Part shown: piece by piece, positions 44,230 through 55,599 of the stretch | How the letters are laid out: each line of letters begins with the position of its first letter | How positions within the stretch are numbered: position 1 is the stretch's first letter | Source: Ophiura sarsii | Taxonomy: Eukaryota; Echinodermata; Ophiuroidea; Amphilepidida; Ophiuridae | NCBI GenBank assembly: GCA_035610835.1 | Contig: CM069452.1 | Span: 70,528,919-70,592,918 of the forward strand | Direction of reading: 5' to 3' | Length of the DNA: 64,000 nt | Program-made: the position numbers and the translations under genes | The notes under the pieces: model-generated | The model's input: only the letters and a program-made list of their open reading frames with translations | Database searches by the model: none | What the model was told of the DNA's origin: nothing

Positions 44230-44641
44230 AATGGAATAGGTCCAAATCAATAACCAATTAGCCAATATTTATGAATCCGCTATAGATTGTAGTATATAGA
44301 TCCACGCTCAAATTTATGCTGTAATGATGAGCTATAGCTTGCCGTAAACCGCTCAAAAACGAACCTCAGTAGAAGGTGTGGGCTAGGGATGTGTATACAT
44401 AACCAGTGTTGAAATAAAAAGCCATAATTTGACATGTAGCAAGTAGTTGCAAACAAATAGATAATAAATTGCTTGTAATAAGAAAATACAGTGTGTAGTG
44501 TGTGTATTTTAATCGAAAGTGTAATTAGTGATCTTATCAAAATTAAATATTCCAACAAACGAAAAATGAAAAATAGGTTTAACTGTTTTAAAAACAAAAA
44601 CCCCATCAAAATGGGTTGATCTGAAATGTGATATATTTATT

Positions 44642-45270
44642 TTAAAGGTATATGTTCCGATCACTTTTTTTGGGGGGTGGGGGCTATGATTTTATTTTAC
44701 ATCAAGATATTTTGATATCAGAAGAATCCCCATATTTTTCTCATTATGTCTATAAAATCTTAGGGGCCAGAAATGTTCCATTTAGAAATTATAGGCTAAA
44801 ATATGGTGAATTACTGCCAAAGGTGGTTAAAGGGGCATTGAGAGATACGTATGGGAGTGCGCCCTCAATTATTCTGGAAATCAGTTTTTTTGCATCAAAG
44901 TAATACTTAGGCATATACTAACTACCATCTGAAACAGTTTACCAACATTCGCCGTTGATCATATAAATTTTCATGATTTTCTTAGTTTCGATATGATTAT
45001 ATCGAAACTAGGTGCTGAATTCGGAAGTTATGCTATCGTTTTACATGAGGCCTTTCGCAGCAAATCTCAACCCAGAAGTGCCGTTATTTGCTTATTTGGC
45101 ATGAAGGCGATGTCGGAATTGTATGACATTTTGGATTTGGGCTATGTTGATGATTATCTTTACGTCATTTGCTCCATGTATATAGTATATCGATACATCT
45201 CTCAATGCCCCTTTAACCACCCACCAGTTCATGTACTACTCATTGGGCAAATTAGTGATTAGTGAAATTT
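44642..45270. mobile_element. AAAGGTAGATG-family MITE, copy 4, split by another MITE
   Basis: Starts TTAAAGGTATATGTTCCGAT. The family block GAATTACTGCCAAAGGTGG is cut at 44,827 and continues at 45,217 with CCACCCACCAGTTCATGTAC, matching GGTGGTAACCACC ... TGTGTACTACTCAATGGG in copies 1 and 2. Confidence 0.8.
44827..45216. mobile_element. AAAGGGGCATTGAGAGA MITE, copy 2, nested
   Basis: TTAAAGGGGCATTGAGAGAT at left, ATCTCTCAATGCCCCTTTAA at right. TTAA at both ends, inserted at GGTGG|TTAA|CCACC of its host MITE. The 89-codon ORF inside is not recognised. Confidence 0.9.
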
Positions 45271-45819
45271 GATAAAAAAAATGGATTCTTTGACTAATTT
45301 CCTTTCCAAAAATGTATACTTTTATATACATCACATTAATAGTTCATAAGTTACAGCGCTTTATAAATTTCATGTTTTGAAGGTTGTCAGTCCCCTCACC
45401 ATGCTTACCACGTCAATATCATGTATCCTATACTGAATCTCATATTGCATAAATCTGCCACAGTAATTATAATAAGCTCCTCACTTTTCAATTTTCTCTT
45501 CATTGTTGTATAAACGTGCTAAATGACAATTTAATGACAATTGATGGACCGGTATTAATGACCTCATTGATATTAACCCACAAAGGGCCAGTTTGATATT
45601 ATATTTTATGTTGGACCAATCAATCAATCAAAAAACTTAGCACTTTATTAATAAATTGGAAATAGATGAATGAAATTATTATTATATCAATAAATCTAAA
45701 ACTAAAAGTGATTATTATTTATCCTTGTGATTATTATTACCACACAAAGAGCCATTTCGATATTATGTTTTATATTTGCAATCAATCAAATCAGTTTTGG
45801 CATTTTGTTAATGTTGAGA

Positions 45820-46156
45820 TCAAATAGGGAACGCCAGGGAACGCCGTCAACATCAAAAAAAAAAATGAAAGCAGATTTTCTTGCAGATTTACATTTCTGA
45901 TCATAAACCGTACATACATTCCCAGTTACAGGGCGATACAATTCTTAATTACTTCAAAATCATGGTTTTAGAGTGTAAATAAACTGTCGGGATAACACAA
46001 CAGTTTATATTTTCACTCTAAATTCACTCAAAAACCATGATTTTGAGGTAATTAGGAATCGTATCGCTCTGATCAGAAATGGAAATCTGCAAGAAAATCT
46101 ACTTTCTAAAAAAACCCATGAATAGAGGGCGCTCTCTGGAAAAGATCACATAATAT
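45820..46156. mobile_element. palindromic MITE (GGGAACGCC...), copy 2
   Basis: Same arms and centre as 40,391-40,754 (GCAGATTTTCTTGCAGATTT, ACTGTCGGGATAACACAACAGT). The left terminus is truncated and replaced by a short AACGCCAGGG duplication. Confidence 0.82.
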
Positions 46157-46239
46157 GCCTTTTAATAGTGATTCGAGGCACACACAATTTTTAAGAGAAA
46201 AGCAGTGAAGTAATGGGGAAATAATTGGTGGCGCTAGTG

Positions 46240-46690
46240 CCAATATTCGCGGTTGCGTGCACAGGGGGTGTCTGAGGAGGGGGATGTGCCCCCCCCCTCC
46301 CCACCCGCAGAAGCTGACAAATCTGGTATTTTTGAAACTGGATTCTTGCAATTTGGTGAATACTTTAAAGGAAAGTTTAGATTCACATTTCTAAATCAGT
46401 ATATTTTATGCACATACACATGCATAACATTGGGGATGGGGGAGGGGGGGGGGGGGTGATTGCATAGCCCCCACCCCTCACCTTTTTTGAGAGGGGATGT
46501 GCCCCTAGCAGCTGACAAATCTGGTATTTTTGAAACTGGATTTGTGCAATTTGGTGAATACTTTTAAGGAAAGTTTAGATAAACTCCCAATACAATTCCT
46601 AATACCATTCACATTTCTAAATCAGTATATTTTATGCACATACACATATGCATAACATTGGGGAAACCCCCTCCCCCTCCCCCTTTTAGA
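46240..46690. repeat. ~200-bp tandem duplication with G/C tracts
   Basis: CTGACAAATCTGGTATTTTTG ... TATGCATAACATTGGGGA occurs at 46,313-46,440 and 46,513-46,665. The second copy has an extra ~33 bp (CTCCCAATACAATTCCTAAT). Confidence 0.8.
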
Positions 46691-47089
46691 GAAAAGAGAA
46701 TGGCATATTCCTCAAAATTCCCTCAGAATTTGAAAGCACAGCAGTAGTTATTATGCCATCATAAGTCGTCTGGATTCGGAGTTAAAAATATGATTATGAT
46801 AAAAATTAATGTTGTAATTTTGTTAAATATCTGTAACAAATTGAGTCAATGTTTTTGAAATTGGGGATCTTTAGGGGTACCTACCTATTCAAATTTCCTT
46901 TAATGGCAATAATACCATTGCTCCACCAGTTTTACAATATTAAAATATATTATTACAAGGCGGTTCTCGAACGGCGCGTCTCGCCTGTTCATCAAAAGTG
47001 ACTTGAAAGAAATGATGATGAAACATATGATACAATGTAGCACTGTCACAGAGGTATGCATTGTAGTTAATGCAAGGGATGTAATACCT

Positions 47090-48893
47090 TGACAAATTTA
47101 ATCAACAAAAAGAACACACCAACCCCCTTCCCTACACCAAATCACATCAAGATAGGCCTTACAGATCTTATTTGACCCCAGATGACCTCTGATGACCTTA
47201 AAATTTAATCAGCAAAAAGAACACACCAACCCCCTTCCCTCCACCAAATCACATCAAGATAGGCCTTACGGATCTTATTTGACCCCAGATGACCTCTGAT
47301 GACCTCGAAAAATTAATCATCAAAAAGAACACACCATCCCTCTTCTGTCCACCAAATCCCATCAAGATAGGCCTTACAGATCTTATTTGACCCCAGATGA
47401 CCTTGAATGACCTCCGATGACCTTGAAAATTTAATCAGCAAAAAGAATACACCACCCCCTTCCCTCCACCAAATCCAATCAAGATAGGCCTTACTGATCT
47501 ATTTGACCCCATATTTGACCCCCGATGACCCCGAAAAATTAATCAACAAAAAGAACACACCACCCCCCTTCCCTCCACCAAATCCCATCAAGATAGGCCT
47601 TACCGATCTATTTGACCCCCGATGACCCCAAAAAATTAATCAACCAAAAGAACACACCACCCCCCTTCCCTCCACCAAATCCCATCAAGATAGGCCTTAC
47701 TGATCTATTTGACCCCATATTTGACCCCCGATGACCCCGAAAAATTAATCAACAAAAAGAACACACCATCCCTCTTCCGTCCACCAAATCCCATCAAGAT
47801 AGGCCTTACTGATCTATTTGACCCCATATTTGACCCCCAATTACCCCGAAAAATTAATCAACAAAAAGAACACACCACCCCCTTCCCTCCACCAAATCCC
47901 ATCAAGATAGGTCTTACTGATCTATTTGACCCCATATTTGACCCCCTGATGACCCCGAAAAATTAATCAACAAAAAGAACACACCACCCCCCTTCCCTCC
48001 ACCAAATCCCATCAAGATAGACCTTACTGATCTATTTGACCCCATATTTGACCCCAAATGACCCCGAAAAATTAATCAACAAAAAGAACACACCACCCCC
48101 CTTCCCTCCACCAAATCCCATCAAGATAGGCCTTACTGATCTATTTGACCCCATATTTGACCCCCAATGACCCCGAAAAATTAATCAAAAAAAGAACACA
48201 CCATCCCTCTTCCGTCCACCAAATCCCATCAAGATAGGCCTTACTGATCTATTTGATCCCATATTTGACCCCTGATGACCCCGAAAAATTAAGAACAAAA
48301 AGAACACACCATCCCCCTTCCCTCCACCAAATCCAATCAAGATAGGCCTTATGGATCTTATTTGACCCCCGATGACCTTGAATGACCTCTGATGACCTTG
48401 AAAATTTATTCAGCAAAAAGAACACACCACTCCCCTTCCCTCCACCAAATCTCATCAATATAGGCCTTACTGATCTATTTGACCCCATATTTGACCCCGA
48501 TGACCTCTGGTGACCTTGAAAATTTAATCAGCAAAAAGAACACACCACCCCCCTTCCCTCCACCAAATCCCATCAAGATAGGCCTTACTGATCTATTTGA
48601 CCCCATATTTGACCCCCGATGACCTTGAATGACCTCCGATGACCTTGAAAATTTAATCAGCAAAAAGAACACACCACCCCCTTCCCTCCACCAAATCCCA
48701 TCAAGATCGGCCTTACGGATCTCTAGATATCGCGTCACAACGCGTCTCAAAAGTTTTAAGCATATTTGACCCTTATGACCTTGAATGACCCCCGATGACC
48801 TTGAAAAATCAATCAGCAACAGAACGCACCACCCCCCTTCCCTCCACCAAGTCCCATCACGATAGGCCTTACGGATCTCCAGATATCGCGTCA
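47090..48893. repeat. ~108-125-bp satellite, about 16 units
   Basis: Each unit reads AATTAATCAACAAAAAGAAC, ACACCACCCCC, TTCCCTCCACCAAATCCCAT, CAAGATAGGCCTTACTGATC, TATTTGACCCCATATTTGAC, CCCGATGACC. Unit length varies by inclusion of extra TGATGACCT(T) blocks. ORFs of 79-233 codons across it are repeat translations. Confidence 0.92.
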
Positions 48894-48911
48894 CAAAGGT
48901 ATTTCTTAGCA

Positions 48912-49000
48912 CACGGCTGACGGCGGACGGCAGACGGCGGACGGCAGACGGCGGACGGCAGACGGCGGACGGCAGACGGCGGACGCCGGACGCCGGACAG
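48912..49000. repeat. GGCGGACGGCAGAC short tandem repeat
   Basis: Alternating GACGGCGGACGGCA units grading into GGACGCC, directly after the satellite array. Confidence 0.9.
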
Positions 49001-49131
49001 GAATAGTGATAACATAGTCTCTTTCTGATTACATCAGGCGAGACAAAAAAGGACAAAAAATAAGTAAAAAATGAAATAAAAATAAATAGAAGCCTGTATA
49101 AATGCAGGAGAATTATAAATACAGGCATGAG

Positions 49132-49257
49132 AATTTTCAGTTTTAAAACTGAATTCAGGTTTTTTTTCTGGTCCAAATGTTCACACTTTCTTTTAATTTC
49201 AGCCTGTTTTTAGTCCGATTTCATGCACATTTTCAGGGTTTTTTATTCTCATGCCTG
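49132..49257. mobile_element. MITE with CAGGCATGAGAA termini, copy 2
   Basis: CAGGCATGAGAATTTTCAG at left, TTTTTTATTCTCATGCCTG at right; 126 bp. TAAATA/TAAATG flanks are a near-match duplication. Family of 8,592-8,931. Confidence 0.75.
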
Positions 49258-49680
49258 TAAATGGTTGCATGGGATTTATAATTGATAAAAAAATAATGAT
49301 TAAGTCAACAATTTATTTTTAATTTACTTGATTAAATGAATGATAAGACCCCCTATATCAACATAATTATTCACAGAAATTCGAACAGATGTGCATTTTC
49401 TCTCTGTATTTCCAATCAATTGTTCATTTTATGGGGAAAGAGGATATTCTATTTATGGCATATTTCAATGTAATTTACTCTAAACATGACATATAGACTA
49501 AGCTTTTACATGATTCATAGTTACAGGGGAAAAACCCACCAAAAACACCAAAGCAATGTTTTTTTGTTTTGTTTACATAGTCGATCTATACGGATACGCT
49601 TGGGTCCTGAAGGTACCAGACTCAAGCAAATTGCTCGGCCCAAAGCCTATAATTATAAGCCTGATGGGTGAATGAAATGA

Positions 49681-49973
49681 AAGGCAAAAAAAAGGTTTGT
49701 CTCAAATGACATGAGAGAGTGAAAATCTAATGCGGTCTGCGGATTTAAAAAAAAAAAAAATTCAAGTTAGACCTGTCATTTGTTTGGTCAAAAAGTTGGA
49801 TTTTGCAAGATTTTTTTGAGAAAATTGAAAAGAAGAAAAAAAAGAAAAAATGAAATTAAAAAATAGAAAAAAACAGAAAAAATAGAAAAAAACACCCCCA
49901 CTAAAAAAAAGCTAATGCGGGCGGTTTTGGAATGCGCGCGGGTCATTTGAGACAAACTTTTTTTTTGTTGCCT
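49681..49973. mobile_element. GGCAAAAAAAAGGTTTGTCTC MITE
   Basis: AAGGCAAAAAAAAGGTTTGT and CTCAAATGACATG at left, GTCATTTGAGACAAACTTTT and GTTGCC at right. Same GTTTGTCTCAAA core as the 53,477 and 59,301 elements. Confidence 0.75.
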
Positions 49974-50329
49974 AAGGTAACGTTGATAACATCATGCCAC
50001 ATTTTTCATGGAAAGTTCGTGAAGTTCTGAAAAGGGTAGCTGTGCCATCGGTCATCAATGGGAATAAAGCACCCCATTATAATCTTATTTTTCGGCAGGT
50101 ATTCGGTGAATTTGATTTCTTTGATAATGATGTCAGATCATGATCTTTACCACATCATGTTAATTATTCTAAATAAATGAGTATCAAAATTCACATTCAT
50201 ATTCCAAAAGTTGAGTGAAATTGCCTGTGGTTTTTATGATGGGGCCAAAATTCTCTTTAAATTTCCGCATAGAACTAGGGTGGTATACAACTTTTGGAGG
50301 ATGTATACTTTTTTGTCACTTATAGCATA

Positions 50330-50577
50330 TTAACGCTTTCCACGCCGCAGTCGTCTGCAGACGACAGTTTCAAAATTTCAAAAAAGGTTTCAAAAATGTC
50401 AAAATTATTAAAATTTTAGCACCATATTTGGAATCGCCATGATAAATGTATTAAAATAAGTACAAACATGCCTAGTTATTGGTTCTGTAATCCTTGATAT
50501 AGATTTTGAAATTTAGGAAAGGTTTCTGACAAATCTTTTGTATATGGTAAAACCAATAGCCACGTGGAAAGTGTTAA
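50330..50577. mobile_element. TTAACACTTTCC MITE, copy 5
   Basis: TTAACGCTTTCCACGCCGC at left, CCACGTGGAAAGTGTTAA at right. Confidence 0.9.
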
Positions 50578-50796
50578 AGAAATGTCTCTCGGGTTTAAAT
50601 TTTGCAGGGGTAAAGAGAAATATGGCAATATCGTGTTCTCTGCCCCGTGAGGGTACACCCAACTGAATAAGCTGTGACTTATGTGTTTATTCCGATAACG
50701 GGGCAAGAAACACAACATTGCCAGAAAAATATGGACTTTTTCAGATATCCTAATCTCCATTTGATAGGCAAGGAAAAGTGAATTCATCCCACATAT

Positions 50797-51280
50797 TTAA
50801 AGGAGCACTCAGAGATCCTCCGGTATTTCAGAAATTTGGTTTCTTTTTCACATAAATACACAGGTATTAACTACCATCTGAAATCAGAGATAAATTTGCA
50901 ATATTCCATGTAAAATTCATGAATTTAATAGTTTGTTTAATTTTGATGTACATCATATCAAAATTAACAAAATTCATCTAAATGGCCACAGATGGCTTAT
51001 ACCAAATTTGTTTCATATTTACCATGAATAACCTTACAAGGAGACCACCCATGACTTGTTATCTGATGCAAAGTCATGACCTCCCTGATTCAATTGGTGA
51101 TGATCTTTAATCGAGATACGAAAAGTGAAAAGCATCTTCAGAAATGCTTAGAAAATGTATTTTATTATCATCAAATTGTGACATGAGAGGGTTTCTATTT
51201 CTATATCATCTATTTAAACATGGAAAATATATTAAATTTCATATTGTAGAAATCAACTGGATTTCTCAATGCCCCTTTAA
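50797..51280. mobile_element. AAAGGRGCAYTGAGAGA MITE, copy 3
   Basis: TTAAAGGAGCACTCAGAGAT at left, TTTCTCAATGCCCCTTTAA at right; TTAA on both sides. Confidence 0.85.
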
Positions 51281-52210
51281 ACAAAATCTCAATTTTTCAA
51301 AATAAGTGGAGTTTTTTGGCACTCAAATGCTATATGGGCTGGGCTGTACAGTAAAACAATCAAATACACCACACACACACACACAGAATTTGAATTTATC
51401 ACAAATATTAAATTTATTGTGTCAACTGTTACAAAATGTCACAAAATGCATTCAAGTGTGTATTACATAATACATGAGGATAAAAACAGAATAATTTGCC
51501 CCACCCCCACCCCCAATTCAACACAAAAGTTGATGAGCATGCTTGTTCTTCATTTTTGCAAGGATTTTCATAAATTTTAAACCCCCTTTTTTTAAAACCA
51601 AGGACAAAATTGAGGTGAAAATACCCCCTATTTTTTGTTTTCAATGACTAGAATTTTAAACACCCTTTTTCAATGACACTTTATATTTACATAAAATAGA
51701 TAAAAACAGGTTGCTCCTAACATTACTAGGTTGTTATAGTCCTGTGTTATAACTGGTGTACCTTATAACTGGTGTACCCCATAATGGTGGATTTGGATTC
51801 ATAAAATACCCCCCATTTTCCATGATTTTGTGGTCCTTGATGACACTCGAAAATATACCAGTAGAACACGTATGGTCACCAACTTTTGTGTTGAGTTGGG
51901 GGAGGGCCTATAGTTTGTCCAGCTTCCCACGCACGCATTATATATATAGCTTTGGCAATGTTTGATGTTGATATTTGTCAATACAACTTTTGGGCAAATC
52001 AAATTGTGTATAGCCGCAGCAAAAGGGTGCAGTTGTCTCTCAAAGAAAAGGTTGAGATCTTAAAGATTCTTGATCAAGTTCATCTGGACGGACTGTTAGA
52101 GTAAGATGACTGATGAGATTCTTGATCTAGTCCAAGCCCATCAATATCACAAAATGTATCTCACAAATGCATTTTACTGACAACTGCCCATATAGCCACG
52201 ACAGTACACA
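51281..52210. other. gene-free stretch
   Basis: A short (AC)n lies near 51,370. 51,520-51,660 and 51,780-51,900 look like diverged inverted halves (TTGATGAGCATGC/CACGTATGG, ACCCCCTATTTTTT/ATACCCCCCATTTTCC) of an old element. No gene. Confidence 0.4.
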
Positions 52211-52475
52211 TATGTGACCTGTCACATCAAAAAATACCTCTTAGGATCTTTTATCCAATGTCTGATTTTAACGTCATCAAAACATGCAAACATCAAGCTT
52301 TCAATTGATACCTCATAATTGAAATGTTGCCTTAAGAATCAGGAAATATGATGAATAGAAGCTTAGCATTTCCTTTTGATTTCTTTATTTTTTTCCAAGA
52401 CATTATACTTCATACCTTAGAAACTTGAAAAAAAAACACGACGAGAGGTATGTTTTGATGTGATCGGGCACATAT
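52211..52475. mobile_element. TGTGACC-GTCACATCAAAA MITE, copy 3, intact
   Basis: TATGTGACCTGTCACATCAA at left, TTTTGATGTGATCGGGCACA at right. Serves as the uninterrupted reference for the copy at 39,011. Confidence 0.82.
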
Positions 52476-52596
52476 GGTACATTGGAATAAGTACACAATT
52501 TCTATCTATTTATGTGTACAGGGTGTGTGAACAGTCCTCAAATTTGACAGTATCACAATCACAACACAATTTGCACACCCTATAGTATCTCTAATC

Positions 52597-52794
52597 AGGG
52601 CTCAAAATAGTCGGTGGCTAAGGATGATTAGCCCCCATTTTAAAAAAAACAGCCCCAGAAAAAAATCAATCAATGCAAAAAAGTACACAAGGCCCCGAAA
52701 AAAATCAATCAATGCAAAAAAGTACACAAGGGGGCTACTTTTTATCAATTCTGTTTAAAATAGCCCCCGTAATAAAAAAAAGAGCTTTGAGCCC
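52597..52794. mobile_element. MITE with GGGCTCAAA ends and an internal 41-bp duplication
   Basis: AGGGCTCAAAATAGTCGG at left, AGAGCTTTGAGCCC at right. Inside, AAATCAATCAATGCAAAAAA + GTACACAAG is tandemly repeated. Confidence 0.7.
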
Positions 52795-53000
52795 GTTCTA
52801 AGTCTAGTGCAAAATTTCGACCTGAAACTGACTCTCAATGGAAAATGCTTAAAAAAATGAAAAACATTGTGAAATTGGGGTAAAATAGCTCAAGTTGGGC
52901 TGAAAACAAAAGAAAATGTGTAAATGTAAGCAAAAACACACACATTGTAGTATGGGATTGGTTACTGACATACAGACTGTGATAGATTTCTAAAATGAGT

Positions 53001-53195
53001 TACTGTAAAACAAATTAATTTCGCGAGCAATTTAATTTCGCGAATGGCTCAAAATGTTATTGCCGCGAATTGATGTGTGTGAAAATGACAGTAGTGGTAG
53101 AAATTTTAAATTCGCGAAACTAAGTTACAGCGAAAATAGTGATGATTAGCAATTCGCGAAAAAAAGTTGCCGCTAAATTAACTTGTTTAACAGTA
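53001..53195. mobile_element. TACTGTAAAA MITE, copy 5
   Basis: TACTGTAAAACAAATTAATT + TCGCG at left, GTTTAACAGTA at right; several TTCGCGAA motifs inside. Confidence 0.7.
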
Positions 53196-53280
53196 TATTG
53201 CATTGCTAGAATTATGGGCATTTCAGAAGAAGTATGCCAATTAAAACCTATTATATAACACTTACAAATATTCTTGTCAT

Positions 53281-53363
53281 AAAAAAGTTCCCATAAAAAA
53301 GTACTATTTCCCTGTGATGAGGAGCTGCGAGGGGAAATAGTACCTTTTTATGGGAACTTTTTC
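53281..53363. mobile_element. short hairpin
   Basis: AAAAAAGTTCCCATAAAAAA + GTACTATTTCCC is mirrored by GGGAAATAGTACC + TTTTTATGGGAACTTTTT. Loop ~20 bp. Confidence 0.75.
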
Positions 53364-53476
53364 CCTGGCTCGCGATCACGGTAATTGACCTAGACTTGAT
53401 TGATACATTAAGTAGACCTAGGTCTATTATCTTTTGTTTATCAAGTATTTCAAATGACAGAAATATCTTTTTATGT

Positions 53477-53889
53477 TAGGCCAAAAAAAAAAGAAGTTTG
53501 TCTCAAAGCTTGCGAAGGCTTCATAATCGGCCGACGCGCGCATTTTTTTGTCTACCATTTTTACATTTTTTTATCTTTGTGTCAATTTTTACTCTTACTA
53601 TTTGCAACCGTTGACACTTTCTGATATTGTTTTTTCTATTTGAAATGAATATTGTGATGTAGTTGTGTAAAGAACAATTGTGCAGCGTTTTATGAACAAC
53701 TGAGTCATGTAAAAGTTTGAGAAAAGGAAAATCTGCCGATATTTTTAATAAAAACTCGAAATAAAAATTTGTATGGAAAAAAAAGAAAAAGATTTTACAA
53801 TTTCCTGCATTTCAGACGCGGTATTTTGACATTTCAAAACCAATGCGCGTGCAAGCTTTGAGACAAACCTATTTTTTTGTTTGGCCTTA
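53477..53889. mobile_element. Harbinger-like MITE, GGCCAAAA...GTTTGTCTCAAAGC, copy A
   Basis: TTA + GGCCAAAAAAAAAAGAAGTT at left, AAACCTATTTTTTTGTTTGG + CC + TTA at right. It is an inverted copy of 59,301-59,722. Confidence 0.85.
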
Positions 53890-53895
53890 TATAAA

Positions 53896-54060
53896 ACAAA
53901 TATTTACAGCTCTATATTCGGAAAACAGTGCAAAATAGGTCCCCTTGGTAACTGGAGACAGTGGGCCTACTATTTTCTTGGGAAAATAGTAGGCCCACGG
54001 TCTCCAGTCACCTCAGGGACCTATTTTGCACCATTTCCCTCATGAACAGTAAATATTTGT
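53896..54060. mobile_element. foldback MITE (ACAAATATTTAC ends)
   Basis: ACAAATATTTACAGCTC ... GTGCAAAATAGGTCCCCTTG ... GTGGGCCTACTATTTTC is mirrored by its near-perfect reverse complement ending at 54,060. Centre at TTTTCTTGGGAAAA. Confidence 0.82.
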
Positions 54061-55022
54061 ATACTAGTGACCTTATTCAACACATAAACAATGTATTATG
54101 ATAGTCAAAGTTCAATATAAATTGAAGTGAATCGCAACCCACTTTGAGAAACGAGGAGCAATTTTGCATCACAAGGTAAACCCACAAATTTGAGGACTGG
54201 GCGTGAACATTGGGCATATGATTAAGGTATAACATGCATTTTATCAACACAAATATAACATATACTTTGCGTACAACATGAATTTGATATAACTTGAAGT
54301 GACACATAGTGTAATAGTCTGACTTGTTTCAGATCAGAACTCGGGGGGAAGGGGTTGTAGAGTCAACTGTTTGACTGTAAGCATGTGTGACCAGAAAAAA
54401 GTGCAATAAGGGGCGGGGCGGGGGGGGGGTTAAATTCAAATTTTGACACAATTTCAAAACTTTCTTTAAAAACTGGTTCGGTTGGGCCCATAGAACAAGG
54501 TTTTTTTCGTCACCTTATGAGTGTTTTTTTTATATAGATTACATGTGTTACGCACGGCAGTCTAAAATTGACAATTTTCAAGAAACATTGTTCTCTTTTT
54601 CTTCTTTTAAATCCGGTAAAAATGAATAAAAGTGTATTGTCCTCAGACTCCCAGCTATATACCCCCTCCCTGTTGACCTCCTATATACCCCCTCCCTGTT
54701 GACCTCTGATTTAAGTACCATAGGCTTGACGAATACAATGAACTCATTATTTATTTTTGGTGCAATAAGCCTTGTTTAATGTTTGGTCATGCATGCTTCT
54801 ATTTGAATGCCCCCCCCCCCCACGGTAGTACCATGGGCTTGACGAATATAATGCACTTTTGGTGATTTTAATCACAAATATCTCACATATATATATACAC
54901 ATCGTAGATAAAAAAATGTCTTCTTTCGTCCTGTAAATGGCTCAATCCTTTCGGAGAGCAATAATATACGGGGAAGAAGAACAAAAGTAGATTCACTCCA
55001 TATTTATTTTACTATCTTCTAT

Positions 55023-55062
55023 CACACTATGGCCCATTTCACCTGAAGGCTTGTCAGGTGTG
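55023..55062 (-). pseudogene. degenerate hammerhead copy (left arm)
   Basis: The mirror of the right-arm motif on the minus strand: CACAC, core CTGACAA, GCC-TTCA-GGT, GAA, ATG-GGC-CAT, A, GTGTG. All helices still form (one G.U in helix II), but positions 7-8 have changed from TG to CA, removing the catalytic G8. Expected inactive. Confidence 0.65.
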
Positions 55063-55235
55063 GTACAATGTTTGTTTACATTATGTCAATTCAAATTGGG
55101 TGCCTGTTGAGCGCTTGCACGGCTCTCAACGCTTTTCTGCGCTGCGCGCATTTTTGGTTTCACACGCTGTTATGACACGCAAATCTAGGAATACGCACCC
55201 AATTTGAATTGACAGAATGTAAACAAACATTGTAC

Positions 55236-55275
55236 CACACCTGATGAGCCTTCGGGCGAAATGGGCCATAGTGTG
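55236..55275 (+). ncRNA. type I hammerhead ribozyme motif, intact core
   Basis: Helix I CACAC (55,236-55,240) pairs with GTGTG (55,271-55,275). The core is CTGATGA (55,241-55,247). Helix II is GCC-TTCG-GGC (55,248-55,257). GAA (55,258-55,260) follows, then helix III ATG-GGC-CAT (55,261-55,269), where A15.1 pairs U16.1, and H17 = A at 55,270. All invariant core nucleotides (C3 U4 G5 A6 N7 G8 A9, G12 A13 A14) are present, and the cleavage triplet is AUA, an allowed NUH. Helix III is short, so activity is a prediction. Beyond helix I, A34-T77 and T33-A78 could extend it across a mismatch. Confidence 0.72.
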
Positions 55276-55356
55276 ATAGAAGATAGTATAATAAATATGG
55301 AGTGAATTTACTTTTGTTCTTCTTCCCTGTATATATATATATACACATATAGGAAT

Positions 55357-55530
55357 TTAAACCCTTGAGAACTACCTGCAGATTGGTTAGAAAAATGGGT
55401 ATAACATTTGTTGTACCAATCAGAGACCTTGTTAGAAAAATTGCAAAATTGTAAAATGTTACAGCATGTCTTCTAATTATTTAACCAATGCTAAACACTG
55501 GTAGATAAGTGGGTAGTGCTCAGAAGAAGG
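55357..55530. repeat. partial TTAACCC...GAGAACTACC MITE
   Basis: TTAAACCCTTGAGAACTACC, CAGATTGGTTAG and CCAATCAGAGACC match the left half of the 36,849 family; the right end is unclear. Confidence 0.55.
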
Positions 55531-55599
55531 GAGGGAGGGACGGATAATTAAACGCAAGATTGTATCAATAGAAAACCTGACAATGTCCTCAATTAGATC

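Larger units (their letters stand above)
46977..49044. mobile_element. 2-kb element bounded by GTCTCGCCTG, with a satellite core
   Basis: GCGTCTCGCCTGTTCATC at left; ATTACATCAGGCGAGAC at right, an inverted match of ~10 bp. The interior is almost entirely the ~110-bp satellite (47,090-48,893) and a GACGGCGGACGGCA short repeat (48,912-49,000). Confidence 0.55.
54967..55331. mobile_element. foldback element with hammerhead-bearing arms
   Basis: Imperfect palindrome of ~365 bp. The left arm runs from GGGAAGAAGAACAAAAGTAG to CAATTCAAATTGGGTGC (~55,102); the right arm is the reverse from GCACCCAATTTGAATTG (~55,195) to CTTCTTCCC. The loop (~90 bp) is GC-richer. Both arms contain a hammerhead-ribozyme-shaped block, intact on the + strand of the right arm and mutated on the - strand of the left arm. 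Confidence 0.85.

Noticed and set aside
44993..45262. 89-codon ORF
   Set aside because: Lies inside and across the edge of a TTAA MITE; the other copies of the family do not preserve the frame.
47160..48660. Repeated CTGATGACC strings as further hammerheads
   Set aside because: CTGATGA occurs in the satellite, but no helix II followed by GAAA and no closing helix I can be drawn.
48475..49176. 233-codon minus-strand ORF
   Set aside because: Runs through the ~110-bp satellite and the GACGGCGG microrepeat; internal sequence repeats with the DNA unit.
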